From assembly GCA_030602715.1 (NCBI GenBank), contig JAUVZD010000007.1, positions 62,001-126,000 on the forward strand: a stretch of DNA of 64,000 bases, read 5' to 3'. The DNA comes from Candidatus Coatesiibacteriota bacterium (GTDB taxonomy: Bacteria > RBG-13-66-14 > B26-G2 > JAUVZD01). Shown one piece after another: positions 16,247-24,411 of this stretch. The number at the start of each line of letters is the position of its first letter. Within the stretch, counting starts at the first letter, position 1. A model generated the notes under the pieces. It saw nothing but the letters and a program-made list of their open reading frames with translations. It did not search any database and had not been told where the DNA came from. The position numbers were made by a program, and so were the translations under genes.

Positions 16247-17758
16247 CTACCTGCTGAAGAGGGCGAAGAAGCGGTGCATCTTCGGAAAGGCTTTATCCAA
16301 CAGCCCTAAATCGCTTTCCTCCAGTGGCTTAGCGAGATAGACCAGCGACCCAAAGATGAGCAGGAAGGCTATCCCCCGAATGAAAAACCACAAAAAACTC
16401 CCCGAAGGCAGAATGAAGCTGGGAATCAAGCCGACGGCGACTGCGGCGAGCACCTTTAGGGTGAAGGAGAGTGGAAATTTTCCCTGGATGATGCGACGGG
16501 TGAAGAACAACTCAAGTGATATCACCAATACGGTGGCCAGGGCGGTGGCATAGAGCGCTCCCCATACTCCATAAAAGGGAATCAGGATGAGCGCCAAAAC
16601 GATGTTGAATCCTCCGGATATAGCCCGTAGTATCAATGCCAACCGCTCCCTGCCGACGGCGTATAGGGTGGTTATATGCACCCCCCCGCCCAGGATGCGC
16701 ATGAAGATAACGATGTAGGAAAAGACCTGAAAGAGGATGATGCTGGGAGTGTAATCCTCCCCATAAAAGCGAGTGATGAGCACATCGGCATTGAATATCA
16801 AGAAGGCAAAAGCGGGAACGCTGAGCACCAAACCCAGTTTTATGATCGTTGACCAACCCCGCCTTAAAAGCTCGTAGCCCCCTTTGGCGTAGGCTTCGGA
16901 GAGTGCTGCCAGGGATACACCGAAAAGCCCGGAATAGAGCAACATATTCAGGGAAACTGCCAGACCCACGCCAATATGATAAAAGGCGATCTTATCCGAA
17001 GGCAGGGCGAAGATTGAAAGAAAGAGGATATCAATCTGTTTACTGAGGATAAAATTAATGCCGTTGTTCAACCACAGGGACATACTGAAAATATAGACAG
17101 GTTTCATCGGCAAACTCTTTAACAATCCAGCCAACTCCCTCTGGGATAGATATACCAAGACACAGAACGATATTGCGCTTACCCCAAAAGTTACCAACAT
17201 TATGGCGGTTATGCCGTAGCCCAAATATAATAGGTAGAATACCAAAGCGAGATTCAATCCGCTACCGAACAATCTTACTATCGTGAGAGCCTTCATCTTC
17301 AGCCGACCGACAAAGAGGTTCTCAAAGAGCGAACTGACCACGGTTATGAAGACGACCGGTACGGTCAAGCGGAAGTAGAAGGAGAGATAGGGTCTTGCGA
17401 AAACTGCCGATATCTGCGGGGAAAGGATAAACAAGAATAAGCCCGCGCCCATGGCGATGACCAGCCGCCAGCGCAACATGTGGAAAAAAATCCCCTTGAT
17501 GACCCCAATCTCGCTGGAGTGTTTGGCGGTGTAGCGATTGAGGGTATCGTCAAAGCCCAGGGTAATTATCAAAATCAATAAAAAACCATAGCTGGTAATG
17601 GTGGCATAATCCCCCTGCAGTTGGGGTCCCAGGTAACGGGCGATGATGATGGTAAGCACGAACCCCAAGCCGAACTGTATCAGGCGAAAACCCTGATTCC
17701 AGAGATAGCCCCAGGTTGCTTTGTGAGCCAATGACCGTTCCTGTGTGCCTTCGCCCAT
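16247..17758 (-). CDS. Polysaccharide/oligosaccharide flippase of the MOP superfamily
   Basis: 503 residues with about fourteen membrane helices in two halves. The N-terminal GYLWNQGFRLIQFGLGFVLTIIIARYLGPQLQGDYA is typical of Wzx/RfbX-like exporters of lipid-linked glycans. The protein presumably flips undecaprenyl-linked saccharide units outward. The start is ATG at 17758 with GGAG seven bases upstream. It stands alone with no glycosyltransferase operon attached. The tandem GT-C-like genes 5 kb away could supply or use its substrate, but that is speculation. Confidence 0.85.
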   Translation of the reverse strand: MGEGTQERSLAHKATWGYLWNQGFRLIQFGLGFVLTIIIARYLGPQLQGDYATITSYGFLLILIITLGFDDTLNRYTAKHSSEIGVIKGIFFHMLRWRLVIAMGAGLFLFILSPQISAVFARPYLSFYFRLTVPVVFITVVSSLFENLFVGRLKMKALTIVRLFGSGLNLALVFYLLYLGYGITAIMLVTFGVSAISFCVLVYLSQRELAGLLKSLPMKPVYIFSMSLWLNNGINFILSKQIDILFLSIFALPSDKIAFYHIGVGLAVSLNMLLYSGLFGVSLAALSEAYAKGGYELLRRGWSTIIKLGLVLSVPAFAFLIFNADVLITRFYGEDYTPSIILFQVFSYIVIFMRILGGGVHITTLYAVGRERLALILRAISGGFNIVLALILIPFYGVWGALYATALATVLVISLELFFTRRIIQGKFPLSFTLKVLAAVAVGLIPSFILPSGSFLWFFIRGIAFLLIFGSLVYLAKPLEESDLGLLDKAFPKMHRFFALFSR

Positions 17759-17827
17759 CTAATTCTCCAGACTTATGAGACCGCTCATCCAAGTATAGGA
17801 TAAAAGAAAAACGATGTAAATTATTAA

Positions 17828-17851
17828 AGAAAAACCCCGCTCAAGCGGGGT
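17828..17851 (-). terminator. Terminator of the small gene 17864-18025
   Basis: On the minus strand ACCCCGC, loop TTGA, GCGGGGT, then TTTTCTTT. It lies 13 bases after the stop codon of the small membrane protein gene. Confidence 0.85.
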
Positions 17852-17863
17852 AAAAAAGAGCGA

Positions 17864-18025
17864 TTATCGCTTACTTCGCCAGTGCTCGGCGGGATGGAGA
17901 TTTATGCCTTTCAGCGTCGCATGGGGCTCCTTCTGGGAGCCCAGCAGTAAAGGCAATCCCCCCACCACCAAAGCCCCCAACCCCAGTGCGGTGCTTAATA
18001 TGAATTCTTTGCGGGTGATTTTCAC
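17864..18025 (-). CDS. Small exported or membrane-anchored protein, unknown
   Basis: 53 residues from GTG at 18023-18025. The N-terminus KITRKEFILSTALGLGALVVGGLPLLLG resembles a twin-arginine-type leader with only one Arg, or an uncleaved membrane anchor. A short polar tail follows. There is no Shine-Dalgarno. A minus-strand promoter (18032-18060) would start transcription at the GTG itself, so the message may be leaderless. The strong terminator right after the stop supports a real transcription unit. A longer frame from GTG 18055 would begin inside the promoter and is unlikely. Confidence 0.55.
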   Translation of the reverse strand: MKITRKEFILSTALGLGALVVGGLPLLLGSQKEPHATLKGINLHPAEHWRSKR

Positions 18026-18031
18026 AGCTAA

Positions 18032-18060
18032 AATATACCAAAAAACCCTTGACACAGCAA
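18032..18060 (-). promoter_or_regulatory. Promoter of the small gene, back to back with the tRNA promoter
   Basis: Minus strand TTGCTG (18055-18060), 17 bases, TATATT (18032-18037). The predicted start falls at about 18025, the first base of the GTG codon. Confidence 0.45.
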
Positions 18061-18076
18061 CCCTTTTTGATATATT
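18049..18076 (+). promoter_or_regulatory. Promoter of tRNA-Glu
   Basis: Consensus TTGACA (18049-18054), 16 bases, TATATT (18071-18076). It starts transcription a few bases before the tRNA at 18088. Its -35 box abuts the -35 box of the divergent small gene. Confidence 0.75.
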
Positions 18077-18087
18077 ACCACCGTAGC

Positions 18088-18162
18088 GGCGGTATCGTCT
18101 AGGGGTCAGGATACGTGGTTCTCAGCCACGCGACCGGGGTTCGAATCCCCGTACCGCTACCA
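18088..18162 (+). tRNA. tRNA-Glu, anticodon CTC
   Basis: 75 bases including an encoded CCA. The acceptor stem GGCGGTA (18088-18094) pairs with TACCGCT (18152-18158) with a terminal G-T pair. The D arm begins GTCTA as in bacterial tRNA-Glu. The anticodon stem CGTGG/CCACG encloses TTCTCAG with anticodon CTC at 18121-18123. The T arm is CGGGG-TTCGAAT-CCCCG. A is the discriminator base. It reads GAG. The tRNA has its own promoter and terminator, and the restriction-modification genes lie directly beyond. Confidence 0.95.
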
Positions 18163-18174
18163 GAATGATGAATT

Positions 18175-18203
18175 TCCCAGCTATAATTAGCTGGGATTTT
18201 TCT
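18175..18203 (+). terminator. Terminator of tRNA-Glu
   Basis: Perfect nine-base stem TCCCAGCTA (18175-18183), loop TAAT, TAGCTGGGA (18188-18196), then TTTTTCTT. Confidence 0.85.
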
Positions 18204-18209
18204 TATAAA

Positions 18210-19142
18210 TTAGAATAATTTTGCTGACTCTTTTTTCTGTTTCTTGAATAGTTCTAACTGATAATCTTCTTTAGGTTTGCGAACTCTTACCCTTTCTAAA
18301 AATATTGGTATCTCTTGTTCTGAGATAGATTCGAGCCTACTACTAGCAATATCAACAAAATCAGGATTTATATCAACTCCAATATATCGCCTACCTAACA
18401 TTTTTGCGGCAATGCAAGTTGTCCCCAGACCAACGAACATATCAAGAATAATATCGCCTTCAAAACTAAAATCCGGACATTTTTTAAAAGTATACATCTT
18501 TATTAAACGTCCAGGTAAAACTAGTGGAAATGGAGCGGGATGACCATCAACTCTCATTACATCTTCTGGATAAATTGGCCACACCTGCATGGTTAAATTT
18601 AACCATTCTTCTTGGGTTAACTTACTGTTTTCCTTGACTTCCTTCTTTATTTTTCTAGGTACGCCGTCCTTTACGAAAACATTTATAAACTCAATCGTAT
18701 TGTCTTCATATATATTGGGTGGATAAGGATATGAACCAAACATCTTTTCCGAAGTTTGCTTTTGCCATATGAAAGTGCTATAACGATTCATATTCAAATC
18801 AGAATTCAAAATAGCATATTCGATATCATTATTTATATTCTTTAAATGTCTTGTATGCTGGTTAGAGATTTTTTTCTTAGGAATAGGCATAATTGGAGTC
18901 ACAATTGCCAATTTCCCATTTGGAATTAGCACTCTTTCTGTTTCTCGCCAGACATTTAAAAGGTCCAATAAATACTTACCATAGGAACTCTGACCAATTT
19001 GCTTATCATTGTTATAATCTACGACATCCCAATATGGTGGACTGGTAATGGCAAGATGAACCGATTCATTCGGGATGCTCTTCATTATTTCTAGAGCATC
19101 ACCACAAATAATCTTGTTAGACAGTTCTTCGATTTTTTTCAA
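18210..19142 (-). CDS. DNA methyltransferase of a restriction-modification module (beta-class order)
   Basis: 310 residues. Catalytic motif TSPPYW at 33-38 comes before the S-adenosylmethionine-binding DMFVGLGTT at 234-242 and GVDINPDFVDIA at 255-266. Catalytic motif first and SAM motif last is the beta arrangement. The SPPYW form is most often an N4-cytosine methylase, although N6-adenine methylases share it. It methylates the site that the partner nuclease would cut. It starts one base after the nuclease stop codon, so the two are cotranscribed. Codon choice is strongly A+T rich compared with the neighbours, which suggests recent transfer. The recognition sequence cannot be read from the protein. 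Confidence 0.9.
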   Translation of the reverse strand: MKKIEELSNKIICGDALEIMKSIPNESVHLAITSPPYWDVVDYNNDKQIGQSSYGKYLLDLLNVWRETERVLIPNGKLAIVTPIMPIPKKKISNQHTRHLKNINNDIEYAILNSDLNMNRYSTFIWQKQTSEKMFGSYPYPPNIYEDNTIEFINVFVKDGVPRKIKKEVKENSKLTQEEWLNLTMQVWPIYPEDVMRVDGHPAPFPLVLPGRLIKMYTFKKCPDFSFEGDIILDMFVGLGTTCIAAKMLGRRYIGVDINPDFVDIASSRLESISEQEIPIFLERVRVRKPKEDYQLELFKKQKKESAKLF

Positions 19143-19143
19143 C

Positions 19144-20631
19144 CTACAAAGACCTCGGTTTCAGCTTAACTTCTTTGAAGGATAAAAACATTTCTGCATC
19201 CTCTTTCATCATTCCTATCCTAGCATATATTACTCGGTCTGAAAAGCTCTCAGCTAGAATAATTCCCCTAACTAAATCGCACGCTTCAATATTTTGATAG
19301 ACCCAACCCATATATCTTAACAATTGACCCAAAGCTTTATCATCGGCTTCGCCAGCCTTAATCTCTATTACTACAAATTCCTCACCCTTGATGCAAAGTA
19401 AATCGATTCTACCTATATCTGTAGAATATTGCCTCCCGTCTTTATCATTCTTTCTGTCAAAGAATAGCTTTAATCCATCCTCAATGATATCCAAATGTTT
19501 TACATATAAATCTTCAATGTATTTTTCCTCCAGAATTGCTTTTATTGTTTCTTGTTCTCTTTCATCTAATTTCTTGATTTGACCTTTTCTCTTCTCAATA
19601 ACTTCTTTTGCTTGTTGTTTTGAATCACTCGTCTCAATATAATACCCTAGTGCATCTTGAAATCTTGGTCCTTTTTCTTCATCTGTGAAATATTCAATCC
19701 AATCCTCTAAATTTCTGAAGTTGATTACCTCAAAATCCTTCAAAATTTCCTTCAATAATTCATTTACTTCTTTCTTCGTTCTACAAGTAATTACTTTTTC
19801 ACCATTTATTCTATCTTGCTTAATTATCCTTGGGAATGTGAATAAACTTCTTTGATATGGGAAATTCTTCTCTATCGTATAATATCTTGTGATTTTCTCC
19901 ATTCTATCTTTTTTTGATTGTCTAATTATCACCTTAATTTCATTATTAATAATTTCTTTCTCTTTAAAGCTCAACTGCCTCCAATGCTCTATATCTCCTT
20001 TAACCTGCCTTATATCCTCATGTCTTTCCGCAAGATTGATAAAATACTTGAATTCATCCTCGCTCACCCAATAGTCACACTTTTTTAATATTTGTAGAAG
20101 AAACACGAAAGGCACTATGCTTTGTTTTTCTTTTATCATCCTGTCAGATAATAGTTCTTTTTGCGGGTCTTCTTTTAAAACATTTGGGAATTGGATCTTC
20201 ATTATTTGATTTTCAATAATTTCTTCCCCTCCAATACTTTCAATAAACTTGTTTCCCAATCTAGTAATCGCGATTTTCCCTTCTCCCTTTTCATCAACTT
20301 CAACCCAGGCAAAACCAAGAAACTCGAAAAGTGTAATATTTATCCTGGAAAGAGCAGCGACATCTTGCCTTTTTTCGCCTTTTTTATATGGTTTAATGAG
20401 TCCTTCATCCAACAACATTCTATGATATTCCAACTGTTTATCCAAATCCCAGTTCTTTCCAGAAAAATGATTAAATAACACTTTCAATCTATTTCTTATT
20501 AAACCAATATTCCTTTTTTTCACAGTTAAAGGCTTTGGAACATACCAATAGGATGAAGTCCTTGAATAACGTTCAATGAAATTTTCCCAATATTTTTTAT
20601 CCTTAAATGTCCCTTTCAACATCTTGTCCAT
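19144..20631 (-). CDS. Probable restriction endonuclease with C-terminal NucS-like nuclease domain
   Basis: About 495 residues. The C-terminal 100 or so (numbered from the GTG at 20634) read EDLYVKHLDIIEDGLKLF (374-391), GRIDLLCIKG with D411, VVIEIKAG with E424 and K426, and GQLLRYMGWV at 436-445. This is a PD-(D/E)xK nuclease core, closest by eye to the catalytic domain of NucS/EndoMS. Residues about 25-160 (WYVPKPLTVKKRNIG and following helices) faintly recall the AlwI group of type II enzymes and may bind DNA. The pairing with the methyltransferase makes a restriction role likely, although the exact family is new to me. The start is unsettled between GTG 20634, ATG 20631 and ATG 20622. Composition is A+T rich, unlike flanking genes. 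Confidence 0.75.
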   Translation of the reverse strand: MDKMLKGTFKDKKYWENFIERYSRTSSYWYVPKPLTVKKRNIGLIRNRLKVLFNHFSGKNWDLDKQLEYHRMLLDEGLIKPYKKGEKRQDVAALSRINITLFEFLGFAWVEVDEKGEGKIAITRLGNKFIESIGGEEIIENQIMKIQFPNVLKEDPQKELLSDRMIKEKQSIVPFVFLLQILKKCDYWVSEDEFKYFINLAERHEDIRQVKGDIEHWRQLSFKEKEIINNEIKVIIRQSKKDRMEKITRYYTIEKNFPYQRSLFTFPRIIKQDRINGEKVITCRTKKEVNELLKEILKDFEVINFRNLEDWIEYFTDEEKGPRFQDALGYYIETSDSKQQAKEVIEKRKGQIKKLDEREQETIKAILEEKYIEDLYVKHLDIIEDGLKLFFDRKNDKDGRQYSTDIGRIDLLCIKGEEFVVIEIKAGEADDKALGQLLRYMGWVYQNIEACDLVRGIILAESFSDRVIYARIGMMKEDAEMFLSFKEVKLKPRSL

Positions 20632-20656
20632 CACCTCTCTTTTTTATCTTTTATTT

Positions 20657-20685
20657 ATTTTAGCAATTCATCCAGAAAATTTCAA
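20657..20685 (-). promoter_or_regulatory. Promoter of the restriction-modification pair
   Basis: Minus strand TTGAAA (20680-20685), 17 bases, TAAAAT (20657-20662). It starts transcription near 20650, about 20 bases before the nuclease gene. Confidence 0.6.
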
Positions 20686-20763
20686 TCCTTTAATTACAAC
20701 ATTGTTACTCAAAGGGAGAACAACATAAATATCCGCCCCTTTTCTATTCTAAACAAAACCCCC

Positions 20764-22185
20764 TTACAAATTAAAACAGACCACCTTGGGCTCGGTCATC
20801 TCCTGCAGGGAGAACTTGATGCCCTCCCGACCCAGACCGCTCATCTTGATGCCCCCGAAGGGCATCAGATCTATACGGTAGTCGGTGGAGTCGTTTACCA
20901 TCACCCCACCGCACTCCAGCCCGTAAGCCGCCTGAAACGCCGACTGTAAGCTTGTGGTCAGTATCGCCGCATGCAAGCCGAAGTCCAGGCTGTTTGCCGC
21001 ATCAATCGCTGACTCCAGCTTATCAAAGGGATAAAGATTGACCACCGGACCGAAGACCTCATCCTTGTGTAGCCTAGCGGATTCCGGCATCCCCTCAAAG
21101 ACGGTGGGCTCAATAACCGTCCCCGCTGGACCTCCCCTCTTTCCGCCACACAACAGCTTAGCCCCGGACTTCTTTGCCTCCTCAATCCATCCCTCAATGC
21201 GTTCCGCCTCCCCTTTGGTGATGACCGGTCCCATATCACAGTCCTCCTCCAGCTTGGGACCGACCTTGTATTTCTCGGCGCGGGCTACGAAGGCGTCCCT
21301 GAACTTGTCGTAGATGGGCTTCTGCACATACAGCCTTTGCACGCCGATGCAGTTCTGCCCGCAAGCCCAGAAGGCACCGCTTACGCAGGTAGCCACCGCC
21401 GGCTCAAAGTCGGCGTCAGCCATAACGATGGTCGGCGAGTTGGAGCCCAGCTCCATCCCTATCTTCTTCAAGCCGGCGACCTTGGTTATGTGCAGACCCG
21501 CTTCGGTTCCGCCGGTGAAACTTATCATCCGCACCCGCTTATCGGCGACCAGCTTATCGCCTATCTTATCCCCGTAGCCGGTGACGACATTGAGCACCCC
21601 GGGGGGCAGACCGGCTTCCTGGAAGGCTTCCGCCAACATCAGCGCCGAGAGGGGGGTAACCGTAGCCGGCTTGAGCACCACCGAGTTTCCCCCGGCAATC
21701 GCCGGTCCCAGCTTGTGCGCCACCAGATTGAGCGGGTCGTTGAAGGGGGTTATAGCCAGAATCACCCCGACGGGCATGCGATACCAGTAGCCCTTGCGAT
21801 TCTCACTGCCGGCGACGGAATCAAAGGGCAAGGTCTCGCCGACGATGCGCTTTGCCTCCTCGGCGGAGATGGTGATGGTGTTCCAACAGCGGAAGGACTC
21901 CCCACGAGCCTCCTTGATGGTTTTGGAGCCCTCACGGGCGATTATCTGTGCGAAATCCTCCCTTTTCTCCTCCAGGATGTCTGCCACCCTCATGAGGATA
22001 GCGGTGCGCTCATGAACCGGGGTTGCCCCGGCTACCTTAGCACCCTCGGAAGCGGCGGAGAGCGCCTTCTCCACATCATTCTCGTCGCCCTCCGGCACTG
22101 TGTCAACGACCGAATAGTCATAAGGGTCAACTACATCAATCTTCTCTTTCTTGTCAAGCCACTTTCCGCCTATGAGCATCTTCAT
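20764..22185 (-). CDS. NAD(P)-dependent aldehyde dehydrogenase
   Basis: 473 residues of the aldehyde dehydrogenase superfamily, oxidising an aldehyde to an acid. The fold is marked by ITPFNDPLNLVAHKLGPAIAGGN and SFTGGTEAG. Catalytic Glu lies in MELGSNSP and the nucleophilic Cys in GQNCIGVQR. The sequence resembles non-phosphorylating glyceraldehyde-3-phosphate or lactaldehyde dehydrogenases more than betaine or acetaldehyde types. I chose ATG 22185 because GGAGG lies nine bases upstream; the frame extends to 22221. It follows the homoserine dehydrogenase gene by 59 bases on the same strand, so its aldehyde may arise in a linked amino acid pathway. Confidence 0.92.
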   Translation of the reverse strand: MKMLIGGKWLDKKEKIDVVDPYDYSVVDTVPEGDENDVEKALSAASEGAKVAGATPVHERTAILMRVADILEEKREDFAQIIAREGSKTIKEARGESFRCWNTITISAEEAKRIVGETLPFDSVAGSENRKGYWYRMPVGVILAITPFNDPLNLVAHKLGPAIAGGNSVVLKPATVTPLSALMLAEAFQEAGLPPGVLNVVTGYGDKIGDKLVADKRVRMISFTGGTEAGLHITKVAGLKKIGMELGSNSPTIVMADADFEPAVATCVSGAFWACGQNCIGVQRLYVQKPIYDKFRDAFVARAEKYKVGPKLEEDCDMGPVITKGEAERIEGWIEEAKKSGAKLLCGGKRGGPAGTVIEPTVFEGMPESARLHKDEVFGPVVNLYPFDKLESAIDAANSLDFGLHAAILTTSLQSAFQAAYGLECGGVMVNDSTDYRIDLMPFGGIKMSGLGREGIKFSLQEMTEPKVVCFNL

Positions 22186-22244
22186 ACGATTATGCCTCCA
22201 AAAGTTTGAATGATTAATCACTCACTATACTGTTCAATGCTCCT

Positions 22245-23276
22245 CTATCCACCCAAAGCACCATGCACCGCCAGCATGTCCGCCAGAAGCGACTGCCCGG
22301 TCTCCTTCCTCCCCGCACCGGGACCGACCAGGGTCACCTGGTGCAGGTTGTCGGTGGTGTAGGTTAGTGCGTTGGTGGCGCCCATAACGCTTGCCAGGGG
22401 ATGGCTGAGCTCCACCTTCTCCGGACGCACCCGACCGAGAACCTTGCCCCCCTCCTTCCACACACTGCCTATCAGCTTCCAGCGCTTGCCCTCCTCCCCC
22501 GCCTTGACGATGTCCTCGGAGGTGATTTCGGTTATACCCTCGCAGTCCACATCGCGGGCGGTGAGCGCTGCACCCATCACCGTGCTTGCCAGAATCAGCA
22601 CCTTGCCCATGGCATCGTAGCCCTCAACATCGCCGGTGGGATCCGCTTCGGCGTAGCCCAGCTCCTGCGCCCTCTTGAGGGCGGAGTCGTAGTCCATCCC
22701 TCCCTCCATCTGGGTGAGGATGTAGTTGGTGGTGCCGTTCATAATCCCCTCAATTTTGCTAATCTCACAGCCCGCCATCCCCTCCAGAGCAAGGCTTATA
22801 GCCGGGGTGCCGGCCATAACCGTCCCCTCATAGCGAAACTGCACCCCCTTATCCTTAGCCATTTTTATAAGTTCCGCACCGAAGAGAGCCACCGGACCCT
22901 TGTTGGTGGTCACCACATGCTTGCCGGCGTTGAAGGCGGCTCTGCAGTGCGATGTCGCTGGCTCGCCGTCGTCCAAATTTGTATAAGTTACCTCTATTAT
23001 GATGTCGGCGTTGCTCTCCTTGATTACCTTGAAGGGCACCCAGCCGGCTTCCGGCGTGGTCAGCGCCTCCAGGTCGTCGTCCTTTGCGGCTGAGACGAGC
23101 TTATCGGCGGGCAAGCCTTCAGGGTCATAGATGGAGCCCTTGTGCAGGTCGGATACGGCCACTATGTTCCACTCAAAATCGTAGCGCTCCTTGAGATAGT
23201 CTTTTTTATCCAGTAAAATCTCGGTCAGCCCCTGACCGACCACCCCGAAGCCGATAAAGGCGAGATTGTATGACAT
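22245..23276 (-). CDS. Homoserine dehydrogenase, short form without ACT domain
   Basis: Reduces aspartate semialdehyde to homoserine, or runs the reverse reaction. 343 residues. The Rossmann motif is GFGVVGQG near the N-terminus. Family signatures follow: VVTTNKGPVALFG, EGTVMAGTP, GIMNGTTNYILT, and AEADPTGDVEGYDAMGK with the catalytic Asp/Lys region. The C-terminal ACT domain that gives feedback control in many homologues is missing. AGGAGG lies seven bases before the ATG. No threonine pathway gene is beside it; its neighbours are an aldehyde dehydrogenase and a U32-like gene, so a role in an unusual amino acid route is possible. Confidence 0.9.
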   Translation of the reverse strand: MSYNLAFIGFGVVGQGLTEILLDKKDYLKERYDFEWNIVAVSDLHKGSIYDPEGLPADKLVSAAKDDDLEALTTPEAGWVPFKVIKESNADIIIEVTYTNLDDGEPATSHCRAAFNAGKHVVTTNKGPVALFGAELIKMAKDKGVQFRYEGTVMAGTPAISLALEGMAGCEISKIEGIMNGTTNYILTQMEGGMDYDSALKRAQELGYAEADPTGDVEGYDAMGKVLILASTVMGAALTARDVDCEGITEITSEDIVKAGEEGKRWKLIGSVWKEGGKVLGRVRPEKVELSHPLASVMGATNALTYTTDNLHQVTLVGPGAGRKETGQSLLADMLAVHGALGG

Positions 23277-23318
23277 AGGTGTGTCCTCCTATAAAAAAAA
23301 TTAAAGTCCCTAATTTTA

Positions 23319-23345
23319 GGGGCGGAAGCCTAACACCTCCGCCCC
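23319..23345 (-). terminator. Hairpin between the U32-like and homoserine dehydrogenase genes
   Basis: GGGGCGGA and TCCGCCCC (23319-23326 and 23338-23345) form an eight-base stem. The run of eight T on the minus strand lies about 25 bases further on, not adjacent. It may be a weak terminator or an attenuation/processing hairpin within the operon. Confidence 0.4.
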
Positions 23346-23362
23346 ATCATCATCTACTAATC

Positions 23363-24313
23363 TTACACCTTCGGTATAGCCAAATCCTTAGCCCCCACAT
23401 CGCTCATGGTGCACTCCGGGCAGTTGGCCTGGATGAACTCGTGGATTATCTGGGCGTATTTGACCTTCTCCCTAGCCCACCAGGCGAGCATCTCCTCGCT
23501 GGTCCAGGGCTTATAGAGCGCCCCCGGTCCAGCGGCGCAGGCCGGTCCCGGCTCCACCTTGTAGTAACAGGGGGCACAGGTGCGAGCTATCTCCGGCGCG
23601 TCATACATGCGGTTGTATCCGCCGAAGGATTCGGCGAGCATGACATGGAAGTCAATGGGGATGTCGCAGGAGGCGCGGATGGAGGCGAACTGGGGCAGGG
23701 AGAGGTCGCCGATGGGGTTGAAGGTTCCCGCTCCCAGCTCCTGCAGGAGCTTTCCGCCGGCTCCGCTGGCGTGACCGGCGTAGATGCTCACCTTGAAGAT
23801 GATATCTTCGGGGATATCGCCTGCCTTGCGCATCTGGTTAAGAAGCCACAGAAGTCCCTCGTCTATGACTAAAAACCCTCTGAAGCCGATATCTATACAG
23901 CGCATAATGTCGCTTATCACATGGCGCAATTGGTCACTTCCCCGAAAGCGCAGTCCGCTGAAAGCGCCCTCCGGGGTCACCAACTGACGACCGGTATCCC
24001 AGGCAGAGCGTGGTCCGGGGGTGAGGATGACCTCCAGCTTGGCGTCGGCAGCCATCTGGGCGAAGTCGGTAAGTTCGGCTTTGTCCAGCAGGGTGGCGCC
24101 CATGACCACCGCAATCACCCGGTGGATGGCGATCTTGCGCTTATTCATCTCATCTATGAGGGCGGAAAGCACCCCGGGTCGCTCTATGCCGGATATCTCC
24201 ATACGATACCAGGCGCCGTCTGGGAAGCGCTTTTCTGACGTGGGCAGGTCATAGGCGTCACGACCGGGAATCCCGTGCTTCTCCATTGCTTTTACCGCTT
24301 TGGATTGGTCCAT
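23363..24313 (-). CDS. U32-peptidase-like TIM-barrel protein
   Basis: 316 residues. The region LRFRGSDQLRHVISDIMRCIDIGFRGFLVIDEGLLW, the GAGTFNPIGDLSLPQFASIR stretch, and MLAESFGGYNRMYDAPEIAR with APCYYKVEPGP resemble peptidase family U32 members found in fermentative bacteria. Classical U32 proteins act in collagen degradation or tRNA/ubiquinone hydroxylation. This shorter group has no proven activity. Conserved cysteines in the C-terminal part (TCAPCYYK and CPECTMS) could bind metal or an iron-sulfur cluster. AAAGGAG lies eight bases before the ATG. It leads a three-gene minus-strand unit with homoserine and aldehyde dehydrogenases. The family call is from memory and moderate. Confidence 0.6.
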   Translation of the reverse strand: MDQSKAVKAMEKHGIPGRDAYDLPTSEKRFPDGAWYRMEISGIERPGVLSALIDEMNKRKIAIHRVIAVVMGATLLDKAELTDFAQMAADAKLEVILTPGPRSAWDTGRQLVTPEGAFSGLRFRGSDQLRHVISDIMRCIDIGFRGFLVIDEGLLWLLNQMRKAGDIPEDIIFKVSIYAGHASGAGGKLLQELGAGTFNPIGDLSLPQFASIRASCDIPIDFHVMLAESFGGYNRMYDAPEIARTCAPCYYKVEPGPACAAGPGALYKPWTSEEMLAWWAREKVKYAQIIHEFIQANCPECTMSDVGAKDLAIPKV

Positions 24314-24364
24314 AATGAAAGCTCCTTTCGGAAAAATCAGTCAGCGATCTATACTTTTTAAACG

Positions 24365-24393
24365 ATGATAATAAAAACCCCAGCGGGGGTCAA
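24365..24393 (-). promoter_or_regulatory. Possible promoter of the U32-like unit with a hairpin in its spacer
   Basis: Minus strand TTGACC (24388-24393), 17 bases, TATCAT (24365-24370). The spacer contains most of a small G+C hairpin (24377-24390). Confidence 0.4.
24371..24390 (-). terminator. Second hairpin of a tandem terminator
   Basis: ACCCC and GGGGT (24377-24381 and 24386-24390) pair around AGCG. On the minus strand TTTTT follows. It backs up the terminator at 24412-24433. Confidence 0.5.
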
Positions 24394-24411
24394 ATGAAAA
24401 GATTGACATTG

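Noticed and set aside
20635-20763. Search for a copy of the tRNA-Glu 3' end beyond the restriction-modification genes, as an attachment site
   Set aside because: No stretch resembling the T arm or acceptor end of the tRNA was found on either strand, so no att site is claimed.
21337-22209. Long plus-strand open frame opposite the aldehyde dehydrogenase gene
   Set aside because: It mirrors the codon bias of the real gene, has no ribosome site, promoter or recognisable domain, and the minus-strand gene is certain.
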